DNA from: Burkholderiales bacterium
GTDB lineage: Bacteria > Pseudomonadota > Gammaproteobacteria > Burkholderiales > Casimicrobiaceae
Length of the DNA: 34,201 nucleotides
Direction: 5' to 3'
Assembly: GCA_031277215.1 (NCBI GenBank)
Contig: JAITMR010000066.1
Span: 1-34,201, forward strand
Below the pieces are notes generated by a model. The model was not told where the DNA came from and searched no databases. It saw nothing but the letters and a program-made list of their open reading frames with translations. Of this stretch, positions 1 to 8,700 are shown in pieces; the stretch's first letter is position 1, and every line of letters begins with the position of its first letter. The translations under genes were made by a program, and so were the position numbers.

Positions 1-233
1 TCCATGGCCGGATCGGACAGGTTAAACCACTGCTGCATGAAGTGAATCCGCAGCATTGTCTCGATCGGGTACGGCTGACGGCCTACTTTGCCTGTCTGGG
101 GATAATGCTTGGCCACTTCACCAGCCAGATAGTCCCACGGGATAGTCTTGTCCATCTCGCTCAGGAACTTCTCGCGCCGTGTCTGCTTGCGTTTGCCCCT
201 AAATTCCGCTTCCGAAAAACTCAGTTGATTCAT
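1..233 (-). CDS. IS5-family transposase, N-terminal part (cut by window edge)
   Basis: Reading the minus strand from the ATG at 233 gives a peptide beginning MNQLSFSEAEFRGKRKQTRR and continuing with IETMLRIHFMQQWFNLSDPAM. This is the characteristic N-terminus of IS5-family transposases: the leader, then the DUF772 region with the LR.YFLQQW.NLSDP motif. Only about 77 residues lie in the window; the DDE catalytic part would be to the left. The start is 75 bases inside the element's end. The visible part shows no frameshift, so the copy may be intact. The family call is by motif recognition, and the exact IS name cannot be given. Confidence 0.85.
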   Translation of the reverse strand, partial: MNQLSFSEAEFRGKRKQTRREKFLSEMDKTIPWDYLAGEVAKHYPQTGKVGRQPYPIETMLRIHFMQQWFNLSDPAM

Positions 234-308
234 GGGGATTCTCGCGTTTAAGATTATCGGAATTCTACTGCGAATATTATGACCAAGGATGTATTATTCA
301 GAGGCTCC
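1..308 (-). mobile_element. IS5-like insertion sequence, one end
   Basis: The transposase start at 233 is followed outward by an untranslated leader and then by a terminal motif at about 296-308. On the minus strand this reads GGAGCCTCTGAAT, flanked by CTAA at 309-312. CTAA fits the YTAR target duplication of the IS5 group. The motif matches those at 9690 and 34084 (GGAACCYCTGAAC). The exact boundary is inferred, because the other end of the element is outside the window. Confidence 0.65.
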
Positions 309-463
309 CTAAAAACCAAAACCTGAAACGCAAATTACAAAAATACGGGAAGCAAAAATTTTCTCACGGCGCAGGGCAACTCATCTTTCGGGTATATCCC
401 CCGATCTGTTACTCAGGCTGTAAGAATCTATGCAGAATACGTACCCGCTTCAAAAAGTCAAGA

Positions 464-521
464 GGATTTTTTGTAAAATCCGGGAATTATGCCTTTTTCT
501 TACATTGTCAATACAATGTAA
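464..521. repeat. Two palindromes in the cysS upstream region
   Basis: The 356-base gap between the IS end and cysS has no convincing ORF. It holds a 7-bp hairpin at 464-481 (GGATTTT-ttgt-AAAATCC) and a perfect 9-bp palindrome at 500-521 (TTACATTGT-caat-ACAATGTAA). The second looks like a dimeric-repressor operator but lies about 100 bases upstream of the only clear -10 box, so its role is unknown. Confidence 0.4.
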
Positions 522-619
522 AAACCAGGGGCAACTGCCCGCTTTCGCCCCAACGGGGAACTTGTAGCGTTATCAAATCGACAATAACCGTGTGACAGGC
601 GGCACCAAAGACGACTCGT

Positions 620-625
620 TATAAT
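620..625 (+). promoter_or_regulatory. Candidate sigma-70 -10 box for cysS
   Basis: A perfect TATAAT lies 43 bases before the cysS start. No good -35 hexamer is found at 16-18 bp; GTGACA at 592-597 is 22 bp away. The call rests on the -10 box and position only. Confidence 0.4.
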
Positions 626-668
626 GGAGCCTTTCTTGCCCTGCGTGTTTTTCCGCCTGTAAATCCTT

Positions 669-2051
669 ATGGCTTCTCTCACTCTTTATGACAACTACAC
701 GCGCTTGTTGCGCCCGTTTGAGCCGCTGCATCCTGATGGCGAAGTCGGGCTGTACACTTGCGGCCCGACGGTGTACGACTATCAACACATCGGCAATTAC
801 CGGACGTTCCTGTTCGAGGACACGCTCAAGCGTGTACTGCGCTGGAACGGCTACCCTGTGCGGCATGTGATGAACATCACCGATGTTGGCCATTTGACCT
901 CGGACGCCGACAGCGGCGAAGACAAAATGGAAAAAGGCGCACGCCGCACCGGCAAAACCGCCTGGGAAATCGCGCAGCTTTACACCGACGCCTTTCTCGA
1001 TGATCTGGACAAACTCGGCATCGAGATGCCGACGGTTCTGTGCCGCGCCACCGATCATATTCAGGAGCAAATCGCGTTTGTCGCCGATCTGGAAAAAAAG
1101 GAATTCACCTACCGCACCTCCGACGGCATTTATTTTGATACCGGCAAACAAGAGAGCTACGGCTATCTGGCGCGGCTAAACCGCGAGGGGTTGGAGGCTG
1201 GCAAGCGCGTCGATCTGGGCGAGAAGCGCAGCATCACCGATTTCGCGTTGTGGAAATTTTCGCCGGCGGGTGAACAGCGGCAAATGGAATGGGACAGCCC
1301 GTGGGGCGTCGGCTTTCCGGGATGGCACATTGAGTGTTCGGCCATGGCGCAACGCTACCTCGGCGATTATTTCGACATTCATTGCGGTGGCGAAGACCAC
1401 CTTTCCATTCATCACACCAACGAAATCGCACAAACCGAAGCGCGTGTCGGAACCCGCCTTGCTCATTTCTGGATGCACGGTTATTTTCTGCTGCTCAACG
1501 ATGCCAAGATGGCCAAATCCGCCGGTGAATTTTTGCGCATTCAATCGCTGATCGATCGCGGCTACGATCCGCTGGCTTACCGTTATCTGTGCCTCACCGC
1601 GCACTACCGCAAACAGTTGACTTTTACCTGGGACGCGCTCGATGCGGCACAAACAGCGCTTGAACGCTTGCGTCAGGGGTTTTTCGCGCTGTCTGAATCT
1701 GCAGCACCTCCCGATGCCGCGCTCGTCGAACGTTACACTGCCGAATTAAACGATGACCTCAACTTGCCGCGTGCGCTGGCGATTGTCTGGGAAACCCTGC
1801 GCGGTACGCTTGAGCCTGCGGTCAAACGGGCGACGCTGGCGCGTTTCGATGACGCGCTCGGCTTGCAATTGGCGCAATGGCGACCCGCAGATATCACAAT
1901 CCCCGACAACATCCGCGCACTGGCCGAAGACCGCCTCGCGGCACGCAAAGCGAAGAACTGGGTCGAATCCGACCGCCTGCGCGATGCGTTGAAAAGCGCC
2001 GGTTGGGACGTTGAAGACACGCCCGATGGCTACCGGTTGAGGCCACGGTAA
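669..2051 (+). CDS. cysS: Cysteine--tRNA ligase, variant type (KMAKS)
   Basis: Class I aminoacyl-tRNA synthetase that charges tRNA(Cys) with cysteine in the cytosol. The 460 residues are the usual CysRS length. Visible features are the Rossmann signature HIGN at 40-43 and a Zn site of Cys31 (TCGPTVYDY), Cys223 (GWHIECSAM), His248 and Glu252 (IHHTNEIAQ). The class I lysine loop reads KMAKS at 280-284, where Ala replaces the first Ser of KMSKS. The segment IHCGGEDHLSIHHTNE differs from the E. coli-type GGGSDLMFPHHENE and resembles the divergent CysRS group with GGxDHxxxHHxNE. The C-terminal DALR-like helical region is present. The start at 669 begins MASLTLYDNY, matching the family's N-terminus; only a weak ribosome site precedes it. 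The usual beta neighbour ppiB is not adjacent. CysRS is a firm call; origin of this variant by transfer is inference. Confidence 0.93.
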   Translation: MASLTLYDNYTRLLRPFEPLHPDGEVGLYTCGPTVYDYQHIGNYRTFLFEDTLKRVLRWNGYPVRHVMNITDVGHLTSDADSGEDKMEKGARRTGKTAWEIAQLYTDAFLDDLDKLGIEMPTVLCRATDHIQEQIAFVADLEKKEFTYRTSDGIYFDTGKQESYGYLARLNREGLEAGKRVDLGEKRSITDFALWKFSPAGEQRQMEWDSPWGVGFPGWHIECSAMAQRYLGDYFDIHCGGEDHLSIHHTNEIAQTEARVGTRLAHFWMHGYFLLLNDAKMAKSAGEFLRIQSLIDRGYDPLAYRYLCLTAHYRKQLTFTWDALDAAQTALERLRQGFFALSESAAPPDAALVERYTAELNDDLNLPRALAIVWETLRGTLEPAVKRATLARFDDALGLQLAQWRPADITIPDNIRALAEDRLAARKAKNWVESDRLRDALKSAGWDVEDTPDGYRLRPR

Positions 2052-2102
2052 AAATATCGTGTTATCCTTATTGTTTATGGATTCCGCTCGAGGTATTTCA
2101 TC

Positions 2103-2492
2103 ATGAAGATTCCTCCTGTTTTGCTTCGCGCTTTGTCGCTTCTGTGTGTCGCCGCTATGCTTTCCGGCTGCGGCGTGTTGACCCAGAGCCGAGACGAAGA
2201 AAACGCGATCAAGAATACCGTCGATTGCCAGTATCAAGGCGAGCGTTTGCTGGTGCGTTTCGACCGTGACGAAGTTCGGGTGCTGATGCCGGATAGTGGA
2301 CGTATGTATCTTTACCGGATGCCTTCATCGCGCGGCGTGCTCTACACCAATGGCGATTTCGAATTGCTCGGCAAAGGCACCGACATCACCTTTGGCCCAG
2401 CAGGCGGTACTGCCAAACTGGAATGCAAGCCTTATAGCGTGGAAGACAAGGATCAGCGCAAAGAAGATCGCAAAGCGCTCAAGGAAATGTAG
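2103..2492 (+). CDS. MliC/PliC-like C-type lysozyme inhibitor lipoprotein
   Basis: A lipoprotein of 129 residues. It has a signal peptide with lipobox LSGC (acylated Cys23) and a short polar linker. A domain at about 40-110 has the MliC pattern: DCQY near 41, then PDSGRMYLYRMPSSRG, YTNGDFELLGKG and LECKPY. Cys42 and Cys108 can form the family's disulfide. A Ser in the SSRG loop and Lys91 in LGKG correspond to the two conserved residues that enter the lysozyme active site in characterised MliC proteins. Expected location is the periplasmic face of the inner or outer membrane, protecting peptidoglycan from C-type lysozyme. A charged Lys/Glu tail ends the protein. It follows cysS by 51 bases and precedes bioY by 56. 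The family assignment is by pattern, without a database search. Confidence 0.75.
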   Translation: MKIPPVLLRALSLLCVAAMLSGCGVLTQSRDEENAIKNTVDCQYQGERLLVRFDRDEVRVLMPDSGRMYLYRMPSSRGVLYTNGDFELLGKGTDITFGPAGGTAKLECKPYSVEDKDQRKEDRKALKEM

Positions 2493-2548
2493 CCTTTTAA
2501 AGAATCACTGCTTCGACCATTCTCTTTTTTATCTAGCCGGAGTTTTTT

Positions 2549-3151
2549 ATGACAACGATCGCCGCTTTCCCGACAACGCTTTTGCATGCCGCTTTTCCTG
2601 CTGCCCTTTCCAGCGCTCGTGCACATCCGTTACGCGCCATCGCGCTGACTGTTCTCGGCTCTCTGGCGTTGGCGGTTTCCGCCAAGTTGCAGTTCCCTTT
2701 CGGGCCGGTGCCTTTCACGATGCAAACATTTGTCGTTCTGGTGCTGGGCGCCTTGCTCGGAAAACGGTTGGCTGCCGCTTCCGTGATGCTTTATCTGGCG
2801 GAAGGGTTGGCAGGATTACCGGTTTTCGCCGCTGGTGGCGGTATCGCTTATCTGGCCAGCCCGACGTTCGGCTATCTCGTCGGTTTTCTGCCAGCAGTGA
2901 TACTTGTCGGCCACTTTACCGAACGCGGCTTTGGTCGGAATCTGGGAAGCTGTATGTTGTTGATGGCTGCCGCCTACGCATCACTCTTCGTATTCGGCCT
3001 GATGTGGCTTGCTCCGGCAATCGGCCTGAAACAAGCTTATTGGGTCGGATTGCATCCGTTCTGGGTGCCTGCAATCATCAAGATCATCATGGCCGCGTTA
3101 ACCGTTGCCTTGGCTTGGAAAGCACTGGCACCCTCCTCGCGCCGTTCCTGA
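2549..3151 (+). CDS. bioY: BioY, biotin transporter S component
   Basis: Integral membrane substrate-binding subunit of an ECF-type biotin transporter. The 200 residues include hydrophobic segments at roughly 30-47, 56-75, 78-95, 103-122, 132-155 and 168-190. The family signature FPFGPVPFTMQTFVVLVLGALLG appears at about 48-70, followed by LYLAEGLAGLPVF and FGYLVGFLPA, all typical of BioY. No bioM or bioN (ATPase, T component) is adjacent, so it is either a solitary BioY or uses a shared energising module elsewhere. A GGAG lies 6 bases before the ATG. The N-terminal 25 residues are longer than in many BioY proteins. Confidence 0.93.
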   Translation: MTTIAAFPTTLLHAAFPAALSSARAHPLRAIALTVLGSLALAVSAKLQFPFGPVPFTMQTFVVLVLGALLGKRLAAASVMLYLAEGLAGLPVFAAGGGIAYLASPTFGYLVGFLPAVILVGHFTERGFGRNLGSCMLLMAAAYASLFVFGLMWLAPAIGLKQAYWVGLHPFWVPAIIKIIMAALTVALAWKALAPSSRRS

Positions 3152-3180
3152 TTGGGTCGCAAAACGCGCACAGCTTCATC

Positions 3181-3393
3181 ATGGCAGACATGAAAAAACT
3201 CTCCGGCGGTTCGCTACGAGCCGCCGGTTACGATGAAAAGGAACGTCGCCTTACCGTCGAACTGACTTCCGGCACCTTTGTTTTTGAGCACGTTTCGTCG
3301 GATGTATGGCGGCGCTTTATCGGAGCATCGTCACCCTGGAGTTTCTTCCGCGACAACATCGAAGAAGAGTACTCCGGCAAGAGAATCAGGTAG
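3181..3393 (+). CDS. KTSC-domain protein
   Basis: Small soluble protein of 70 residues beginning MADMKKLSGGSLRAAGYDEK. The alternation of GYD..RRLTVEL.SGTFVFEHVSSDVWRRFIGASSPWSFFRDNIEEEYSGKRI matches the KTSC domain: a short beta-rich module with F/Y-x-x-V and a C-terminal FFxxxIxxxY. The function of the family is unknown, though it is often linked to nucleic-acid enzymes. The frame is open further upstream through bioY, but that part is a shadow of bioY. The start was chosen at the ATG 29 bases after the bioY stop. It probably shares a transcript with bioY. Confidence 0.75.
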   Translation: MADMKKLSGGSLRAAGYDEKERRLTVELTSGTFVFEHVSSDVWRRFIGASSPWSFFRDNIEEEYSGKRIR

Positions 3394-3549
3394 CGGAAAT
3401 CAGAAAAGCATTCTCATGTGAAAGCACGCCCTCCACACTTCTGTGCTTGCGGGAGGGCAAGGGAGCTTTGATCGGTATGGGGCGGCCAGCTTATCTCCCT
3501 TCGCGCCTTCGCGTGAGATTCTTTTCTGATTTCTGATCCCTGACGTTCG
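3394..3549. repeat. Nested palindromes between convergent genes
   Basis: Outer arms at 3396-3416 and 3514-3533 are complementary over about 20 bases with one small mismatch and gap (GAAATCAGAAAAG / CTTTTCTGATTTC). An inner hairpin GCCCTCC / GGAGGGC lies at 3428-3434 and 3452-3458. The right arm overlaps the motif TTCGCGCCTTCGCGTGA, which recurs in similar form near 10049 and 23589. The element may end transcription from both the KTSC gene and pgk, but there is no clean U-tract. Confidence 0.5.
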
Positions 3550-4728
3550 TCAAGCCCTTGCCTTCAACATCGCTACCGCTGGCAGCTCTTTCCCCTCAAG
3601 AAATTCAAGGAATGCGCCGCCGCCGGTTGAAACATAGCTGATGTCCTGCGTCACACAAAATTTGGCGATTGCCGCCAGCGTATCGCCGCCACCGGCAATC
3701 GAAAACGCCGGTGAGCACGCAATGGTTTGCGCCAACGCCCGTGTTCCTTCGGCGAAAGCATCGAACTCAAAAACACCGAGCGGGCCATTCCAGACGATGG
3801 TTCCTGCCGACATAAGCAATGGAGCCAACATTTCCATTGTGCGAGGGCCAACATCGAGAATGAGATCATCGTCGGCAACCTGATCGACTCCTTTTATTTC
3901 TGCTGCGGCATCAGCAGAAAAAGATTTAGCGCACACCACATCAACCGGCAATGGAAACTTGCCCGGAAAATCGCGCAGCAACGCTTCGGCTTCGTTCACC
4001 AAATCAGGTTCCGCCAACGATTTGCCGATCGGAAATCCCTGCGCCAACAAGAACGTATTGGAGATGCCGCCGCCAACGATCAAGGTATCCACTTTTTCAG
4101 CCAGTGTGCGCAACACGGTAAGTTTGGTCGATACTTTCGATCCCGCAACAATCGCCACCAGCGGGCGCTTCGGCGCGGCCAACGCCTGACCCAACGCATC
4201 AAGCTCCGCCGCCATCAATGGGCCGGCGCACGCTTCCGGCGCATGAAAACCGATACCGTGCGTTGTTGCTTCAGCACGATGCGCCGTTCCAAATGCATCG
4301 TTCACGTAAACATCGCACAGCGCTGCCATCGAACGAGACAAGGTTTCGTCGTTCTTTTTTTCTCCTTTATTCATCCGACAGTTTTCAAGCAACACCAGAT
4401 CGCCCGGCTTCAGCGCCTCTTGCCAGGAAGTATCGCTGACCCAATCGCGGATCAGCGGAACCGGCTTCTTCAAAAGTTCCGACAACCGTTGCGCGACCGA
4501 TGTCAGCGAATTTTCGGCACGCCATTCTCCTTCGGTCGGCCTGCCAAGATGGGATGTCACCATCACCGCCGCGCCACGCGCCAGCGCATCCTCAATCGCC
4601 GGTAACGAGGCGCGGATGCGGGTGTCGTCGGAAATCGCACCCTGATCGTCCTGCGGGATATTCAAATCGGCACGAATGAAAACGCGCTTGTTGCGAACAT
4701 CGACATCGGAAAGACGTTTGAACTGCAT
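3550..4728 (-). CDS. pgk: Phosphoglycerate kinase
   Basis: Cytosolic glycolytic/gluconeogenic enzyme interconverting 1,3-bisphosphoglycerate plus ADP with 3-phosphoglycerate plus ATP. The 392 residues match the family length. Seen in order are the N-terminal [12 protein letters not shown] (substrate-binding Arg/Asp/Asn), [40 protein letters not shown], the nucleotide-domain GGGISNTFL, the conserved Lys in [19 protein letters not shown] and the C-terminal GGGDTLAA...[13 protein letters not shown]. Two adjacent ATG codons (4731 and 4728) are possible; GGAG lies 5 bases from the second, which starts MQFKRL. It is last in the tkt-gap-pgk operon, 49 bases after gap. The pyk and fba genes that often follow in Betaproteobacteria are absent here. 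Confidence 0.97.
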   Translation of the reverse strand: MQFKRLSDVDVRNKRVFIRADLNIPQDDQGAISDDTRIRASLPAIEDALARGAAVMVTSHLGRPTEGEWRAENSLTSVAQRLSELLKKPVPLIRDWVSDTSWQEALKPGDLVLLENCRMNKGEKKNDETLSRSMAALCDVYVNDAFGTAHRAEATTHGIGFHAPEACAGPLMAAELDALGQALAAPKRPLVAIVAGSKVSTKLTVLRTLAEKVDTLIVGGGISNTFLLAQGFPIGKSLAEPDLVNEAEALLRDFPGKFPLPVDVVCAKSFSADAAAEIKGVDQVADDDLILDVGPRTMEMLAPLLMSAGTIVWNGPLGVFEFDAFAEGTRALAQTIACSPAFSIAGGGDTLAAIAKFCVTQDISYVSTGGGAFLEFLEGKELPAVAMLKARA

Positions 4729-4777
4729 CATGGCTCCATTCCTTAAAATCATACCTCAGTGTTTTTCACGCACCCAA

Positions 4778-5794
4778 TCACTTCGCCCGCATCAACGCCA
4801 CAGCCGTATCGATCATTCGGTTCGAAAAACCCCATTCGTTGTCGTACCAGCTTGACACTTTCACCAAACGACCGCTCACCTTGGTCAGCGTTGCGTCGAA
4901 AACAGACGAGCGCGGGTCGTGATTGAAATCCATCGACACCAGCGGCGCGGTGTTGTAGCCCAGAATGCCGACGAGCGGCTCTGCTTCAGACGCCGCTTTA
5001 ACGATGGCGTTCACTTCGTCAACGGTGGTGTCGCGTGCGGCGATGAACGACAAGTCAACAACGGAAACATTGATCGTCGGAACGCGCATCGCAAAACCAT
5101 CCAACTTGCCGTTGAGTTCGGGCAACACCAATCCGACGGCTGCCGCTGCGCCAGTTTTGGTTGGGATCATGCTCATGGTCGCTGAACGGGCGCGTCGCAA
5201 ATCGCTGTGATAAACGTCGGTCAATACTTGATCGTTGGTGTAGGCATGAATGGTTGTCATCAATCCGCTGACAACGCCGATTTTTGCGTGCAACGGCTGC
5301 ACCATCGGCGCCAGACAGTTCGTCGTACACGACGCATTGGAAATCACCGTATCCGACGCTTTCAAAATCTGATGGTTCACTCCGTAAACAACGGTTGCGT
5401 CAACATCCTTGCCTCCAGGCGCCGAGATGATGACTTTTTTCGCGCCCGCCTTGAGATGTGCGCCCGCTTTTTCCTTGCTGGTGAAAAACCCGGTGCATTC
5501 GAGCACCACATCAACACCCAACTCGCCCCAGGGCAACTGCGCCGGGTCACGCTGCGCAAATACTTTGATACGATCACCGTTGACGATCATTGTGTCTCCG
5601 TCCACCTCAACCTTCCCCGGGAACTTTCCGTGTGCCGTATCGTAGCGCGTCAAATGCGCGTTTGTTTCCGGGCTTCCCAAATCGTTGATGGCGACGATTT
5701 CAATCGGCGCTTTTTTATCGTTTTCGTAAAACGCCCGTAAAATGTTGCGGCCAATACGGCCATAGCCATTGATGGCGACTTTGATGGTTGTCAT
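4778..5794 (-). CDS. gap: Glyceraldehyde-3-phosphate dehydrogenase, type I
   Basis: Catalyses oxidative phosphorylation of glyceraldehyde 3-phosphate with NAD in the cytosol. The 338 residues carry the NAD-binding start [14 protein letters not shown], the acidic NAD-selecting residue in AINDL (about 38), and the catalytic [12 protein letters not shown] with Cys156. They also carry the partner His in [10 protein letters not shown] and the C-terminal [13 protein letters not shown]. The start at 5794 was chosen over longer in-frame options because the protein begins [12 protein letters not shown] and GGAG lies 6 bases upstream; the longer frame only overlaps the end of tkt. It follows tkt by 19 bases, so it is co-transcribed with it. 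Confidence 0.97.
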   Translation of the reverse strand: MTTIKVAINGYGRIGRNILRAFYENDKKAPIEIVAINDLGSPETNAHLTRYDTAHGKFPGKVEVDGDTMIVNGDRIKVFAQRDPAQLPWGELGVDVVLECTGFFTSKEKAGAHLKAGAKKVIISAPGGKDVDATVVYGVNHQILKASDTVISNASCTTNCLAPMVQPLHAKIGVVSGLMTTIHAYTNDQVLTDVYHSDLRRARSATMSMIPTKTGAAAAVGLVLPELNGKLDGFAMRVPTINVSVVDLSFIAARDTTVDEVNAIVKAASEAEPLVGILGYNTAPLVSMDFNHDPRSSVFDATLTKVSGRLVKVSSWYDNEWGFSNRMIDTAVALMRAK

Positions 5795-5813
5795 GGTAGC
5801 TCCTTCATTGAGT

Positions 5814-7859
5814 TTAACGAACACCGAGAAGGCGGCGAACCGTTGTCGCCACATTCTCCACGGTAAAACCGAAATAGTTGAATAACACCGGCGCCGGCGC
5901 CGACTCACCGAACGTATCAATGCCGATCACCGCGCCTTTCGCGTCATCCGCCGCGCCGACATAACGATACCAAAAATGCGTCGTCCCCGCTTCCATCGCC
6001 AGACGCGGAATACCCAGCGGCAAAACTTGTGCGCGGTAGGTTGCGTCTTGTTGATCGAAACGCGACGTGCACGGCATGGACACCACGCGCACGGCGATAT
6101 TTTCTTTCGCCAGCGCCTCACGCGCTTGCAGCGCCAGCCCCACCTCCGAACCCGTCGCTATGATCACGACTTTTTTTCCCGCGCTTTTTTCCTCTACCGG
6201 AAAATCGGCAAGCACATAGCCGCCGCAGGAGATTGTGGCAAGTGCTTTGTCGTCACGCGCTACGAACGGCACATTTTGCCGCGTGAAAAGCAGGCAACTC
6301 GGGCCGTCTCGACGCAGCGCGGCCTGCTGCCAGGCCACTGCCGTTTCAACGGTATCGCAAGGTCGCCAGACGTCCATGTCGGGGATCAACCGCAAGCTGG
6401 AAGCGTGTTCGATGGATTGATGCGTCGGCCCATCTTCGCCAAGGCCGATGGAGTCGTGCGTGAACACGGAAATCACGCGCTGTTTCATCAGCGCCGCCAT
6501 CCGCAAAGCGTTGCGTGCGTAATCGGAGAACGTCAAAAAAGTTCCTGCGTACGGAATGAATCCCCCATGCAACGCCACACCATTTGCAATCGCCGACATG
6601 GCAAATTCACGCACGCCGTAATGAATGTGATTTCCTTGCCCGTCCGGCGTCAACGCACGGCTGCCCGACCAGTTGGTGAACACGGAGCCGGTCAAATCCG
6701 CCGACCCACCGAGAAATTCCGGAAGATGTGGCGCAATAGCTTCTATTGCCTGCTGCGACGCCTTTCGGGTTGATACGGTTTCGCCTTTGCTGTTCTGAGC
6801 TGCGATAAACGCTGCCGCCACCTGTTCAAAATTCGTCGGCAAGCCCTTTTCCATCCGCCGGATGAATTCGTAAGCAAGGTCTGGATACGCTGCGCGGTAC
6901 GCCTCGAAACGCTGCGTCCATTCGGCTTCACGTTCAGCGCCTTGCGTCCGCGCATCCCATGCTTGATACACAGACTGCGGAATGTCGAACGGCGCATGCG
7001 ACCAACCGAGCGTCGCACGGGTCGCAGCAATTTCTTTTTCACCCAGCGGCGCACCGTGCGTATCTGCCGTACCGCCTTTGGTCGGCGCACCTTTGCCGAT
7101 CACTGTCTTGCAGCAAATCAGCGTTGGCCGTTCCGTTTCAAGCCGTGCCTCACGGATCGCCGCATCGACAGCATCGACATCGTGCCCGTCAACTTCGCGG
7201 ATCACTTGCCAGCCGTAAGCCTCGAAACGCTTCGGCGTGTCGTCGGTCAACCAGCCGCGCACATCGCCATCAATCGAAATTCCGTTATCGTCGTAGATTG
7301 CAATCAGCTTTCCGAGTTTCCAGGTGCCAGCAAGCGAACAGGCCTCATGCGACACGCCCTCCATCAAGCAACCGTCTCCAAGGAATACATAAGTGTGATG
7401 ATCGACAATCGTATGTCCAGGCTGGTTAAAGCGTACCGCCAGCATCTTTTCGGCGAGCGCCATTCCGACCGCGTTGGCTATTCCCTGACCGAGCGGACCG
7501 GTGGTCGTCTCGACGCCGGGTGTCACCTGCACTTCAGGATGCCCCGGCGTCTTGGAGTGCAATTGCCGGAAATTTTTGAGATCATCGAGCGACAAATCGT
7601 AACCGGTTAAATGCAGTAACGCATACTGCAGCATGGAACCATGACCGTTTGAAAGAATGAAACGGTCACGGTCATACCAGTGCGGATTGTCGGGATGGTG
7701 TTTTAAGTGCCGCAGCCAGAGCGCCACCGCAATATCAGCCATTCCCATCGGCATGCCGGGATGGCCACTTTTGGCGGCCTCAACAGCATCGATGGCAAGA
7801 AAACGTATCGCGTTGGCCAGATCGGAAACAGGAACAGAGGCAGAGTTTGATATTGGCAT
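5814..7859 (-). CDS. tkt: Transketolase
   Basis: Thiamine-diphosphate enzyme of the pentose phosphate (and, where present, Calvin) pathway, moving two-carbon units between sugar phosphates. The 681 residues include the N-terminal [14 protein letters not shown], the ThDP-binding [13 protein letters not shown] followed by NGISIDG, and the central [16 protein letters not shown] of the pyrimidine domain. The C-terminal domain ends near [15 protein letters not shown]. The ATG at 7859 gives MPISNSASV; a TTG 24 bases upstream is open but has no better ribosome site. It is first gene of the tkt-gap-pgk operon. About 475 bases separate it from the divergent speD, with a MITE-like element between. Confidence 0.96.
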   Translation of the reverse strand: MPISNSASVPVSDLANAIRFLAIDAVEAAKSGHPGMPMGMADIAVALWLRHLKHHPDNPHWYDRDRFILSNGHGSMLQYALLHLTGYDLSLDDLKNFRQLHSKTPGHPEVQVTPGVETTTGPLGQGIANAVGMALAEKMLAVRFNQPGHTIVDHHTYVFLGDGCLMEGVSHEACSLAGTWKLGKLIAIYDDNGISIDGDVRGWLTDDTPKRFEAYGWQVIREVDGHDVDAVDAAIREARLETERPTLICCKTVIGKGAPTKGGTADTHGAPLGEKEIAATRATLGWSHAPFDIPQSVYQAWDARTQGAEREAEWTQRFEAYRAAYPDLAYEFIRRMEKGLPTNFEQVAAAFIAAQNSKGETVSTRKASQQAIEAIAPHLPEFLGGSADLTGSVFTNWSGSRALTPDGQGNHIHYGVREFAMSAIANGVALHGGFIPYAGTFLTFSDYARNALRMAALMKQRVISVFTHDSIGLGEDGPTHQSIEHASSLRLIPDMDVWRPCDTVETAVAWQQAALRRDGPSCLLFTRQNVPFVARDDKALATISCGGYVLADFPVEEKSAGKKVVIIATGSEVGLALQAREALAKENIAVRVVSMPCTSRFDQQDATYRAQVLPLGIPRLAMEAGTTHFWYRYVGAADDAKGAVIGIDTFGESAPAPVLFNYFGFTVENVATTVRRLLGVR

Positions 7860-7940
7860 TTTATTGGCGCAGATAGGAAACAAAGCAAAATAAGGAGCAC
7901 GCGAAACGCAAGATATTTAGGATTTTACAAGACTTGGAGC

Positions 7941-8036
7941 TTAAGAGGTTGTCGCAAAAGCTCTTTGCCACAATGCTGCGTGTATGCTTCTCTTTCCCTC
8001 GCTTGCGGGGGAAGGAGTTTTGCGACAACCTCTTAA
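7941..8036. mobile_element. MITE-like element with 19-bp perfect terminal inverted repeats
   Basis: Arms at 7941-7959 and 8018-8036 (TTAAGAGGTTGTCGCAAAA and its exact complement) enclose 58 bases with no coding capacity. TTAA at both outer ends could be the target duplication or part of the arms. It lies upstream of both divergent genes, so it is not a terminator. The size and perfect termini suggest a non-autonomous miniature transposable element. The parent transposase is not in the window. Confidence 0.6.
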
Positions 8037-8182
8037 CGCTAAAAATTTCATTGCGTTACGGAAAATTCTCTCTGTAGCACGCGGTTTCCGTCGGCATGCC
8101 CCCCGATATTTTCCCGCTGAACTTTTATCACATCCATCTCGCATCGGGCGACATCGCTTTTTCAGAGAATTCACAAAAAAAG

Positions 8183-8211
8183 CTGAAAAATTCCGCGTTT
8201 TGTAAGATAAT
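8183..8211 (+). promoter_or_regulatory. Candidate sigma-70 promoter for speDE
   Basis: CTGAAA at 8183-8188, a 17-bp spacer, then GATAAT at 8206-8211. This predicts a transcript start near 8218 and a leader of about 117 bases before speD. Confidence 0.45.
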
Positions 8212-8219
8212 ATGTGGTT

Positions 8220-8237
8220 CCTTCGGCTTGCCGGAGG
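8220..8237 (+). promoter_or_regulatory. Stem-loop at the predicted 5' end of the speDE mRNA
   Basis: CCTTCGGC at 8220-8227 and GCCGGAGG at 8230-8237 pair over up to eight positions (one G-U), followed by TTTG. It sits right at the predicted transcript start, so it could protect the 5' end or form part of a regulated leader. The U-tract is too short for a strong terminator. Confidence 0.4.
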
Positions 8238-8334
8238 TTTGTGGGTGCCCTTCTACTCGTCCGCGCGAACGCCGCATATTCCGGGTGTTCTGTGTACGGG
8301 GGTGGGGCTTTTCCTTTACAGGAGGGGAAAACGA

Positions 8335-8700
8335 ATGGACGGTGTCCATCTGTTAGGAGAGTGGTATGGCTGCCCTGCCCACACGCCGGAATTTAACCGT
8401 GCCGAGGCATTGCGCGAAGTTTGTCTGAACGCCGTTGAGGCGTCCGGCTTGACCACTGTTGGAGAACGTTTTTATCAATTCGAACCGCACGGCGTTACTG
8501 GCGCTGTGGTTCTGGCCGAGTCGCATTTGGCGATTCACACTTGGCCGGAGTCCGGTTTCGTGACCGTCGATGTGTATGTCTGCAATTACACCGCCGACAA
8601 TACCGCCAAAGCGCAAAAACTCTACGACATGATCGAAGCCGTTTTCAAACCGGCTCGTGCGCATTCCCAAAAGATTTTGCGGGGCGGCAAGGATGGCTGA
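8335..8700 (+). CDS. speD: S-adenosylmethionine decarboxylase proenzyme
   Basis: Makes decarboxylated SAM, the aminopropyl donor for spermidine. The 121 residues match the short class 1B prokaryotic enzyme. The proenzyme self-cleaves between Glu62 and Ser63 in LAESHLAIHTWPE, and Ser63 becomes the pyruvoyl cofactor. His68 and Cys83 are at the positions of the catalytic His and Cys of the Thermotoga-type enzyme. The ATG at 8335 is chosen because a strong AGGAGGGG precedes it by 7 bases. An in-frame extension upstream (from about 8212) does not resemble the family. The end overlaps speE by 8 bases. Confidence 0.95.
   Translation: MDGVHLLGEWYGCPAHTPEFNRAEALREVCLNAVEASGLTTVGERFYQFEPHGVTGAVVLAESHLAIHTWPESGFVTVDVYVCNYTADNTAKAQKLYDMIEAVFKPARAHSQKILRGGKDG

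Noticed and set aside
573-1151. 192-codon minus-strand frame opposite cysS
   Set aside because: Shadow of the cysS codon pattern; cysS on the plus strand is unambiguous.
2296-3180. Long plus-strand frame joined to the KTSC gene
   Set aside because: This part is antiphase to the lipoprotein and bioY genes and has no family features; only the last 70 codons form the KTSC domain.
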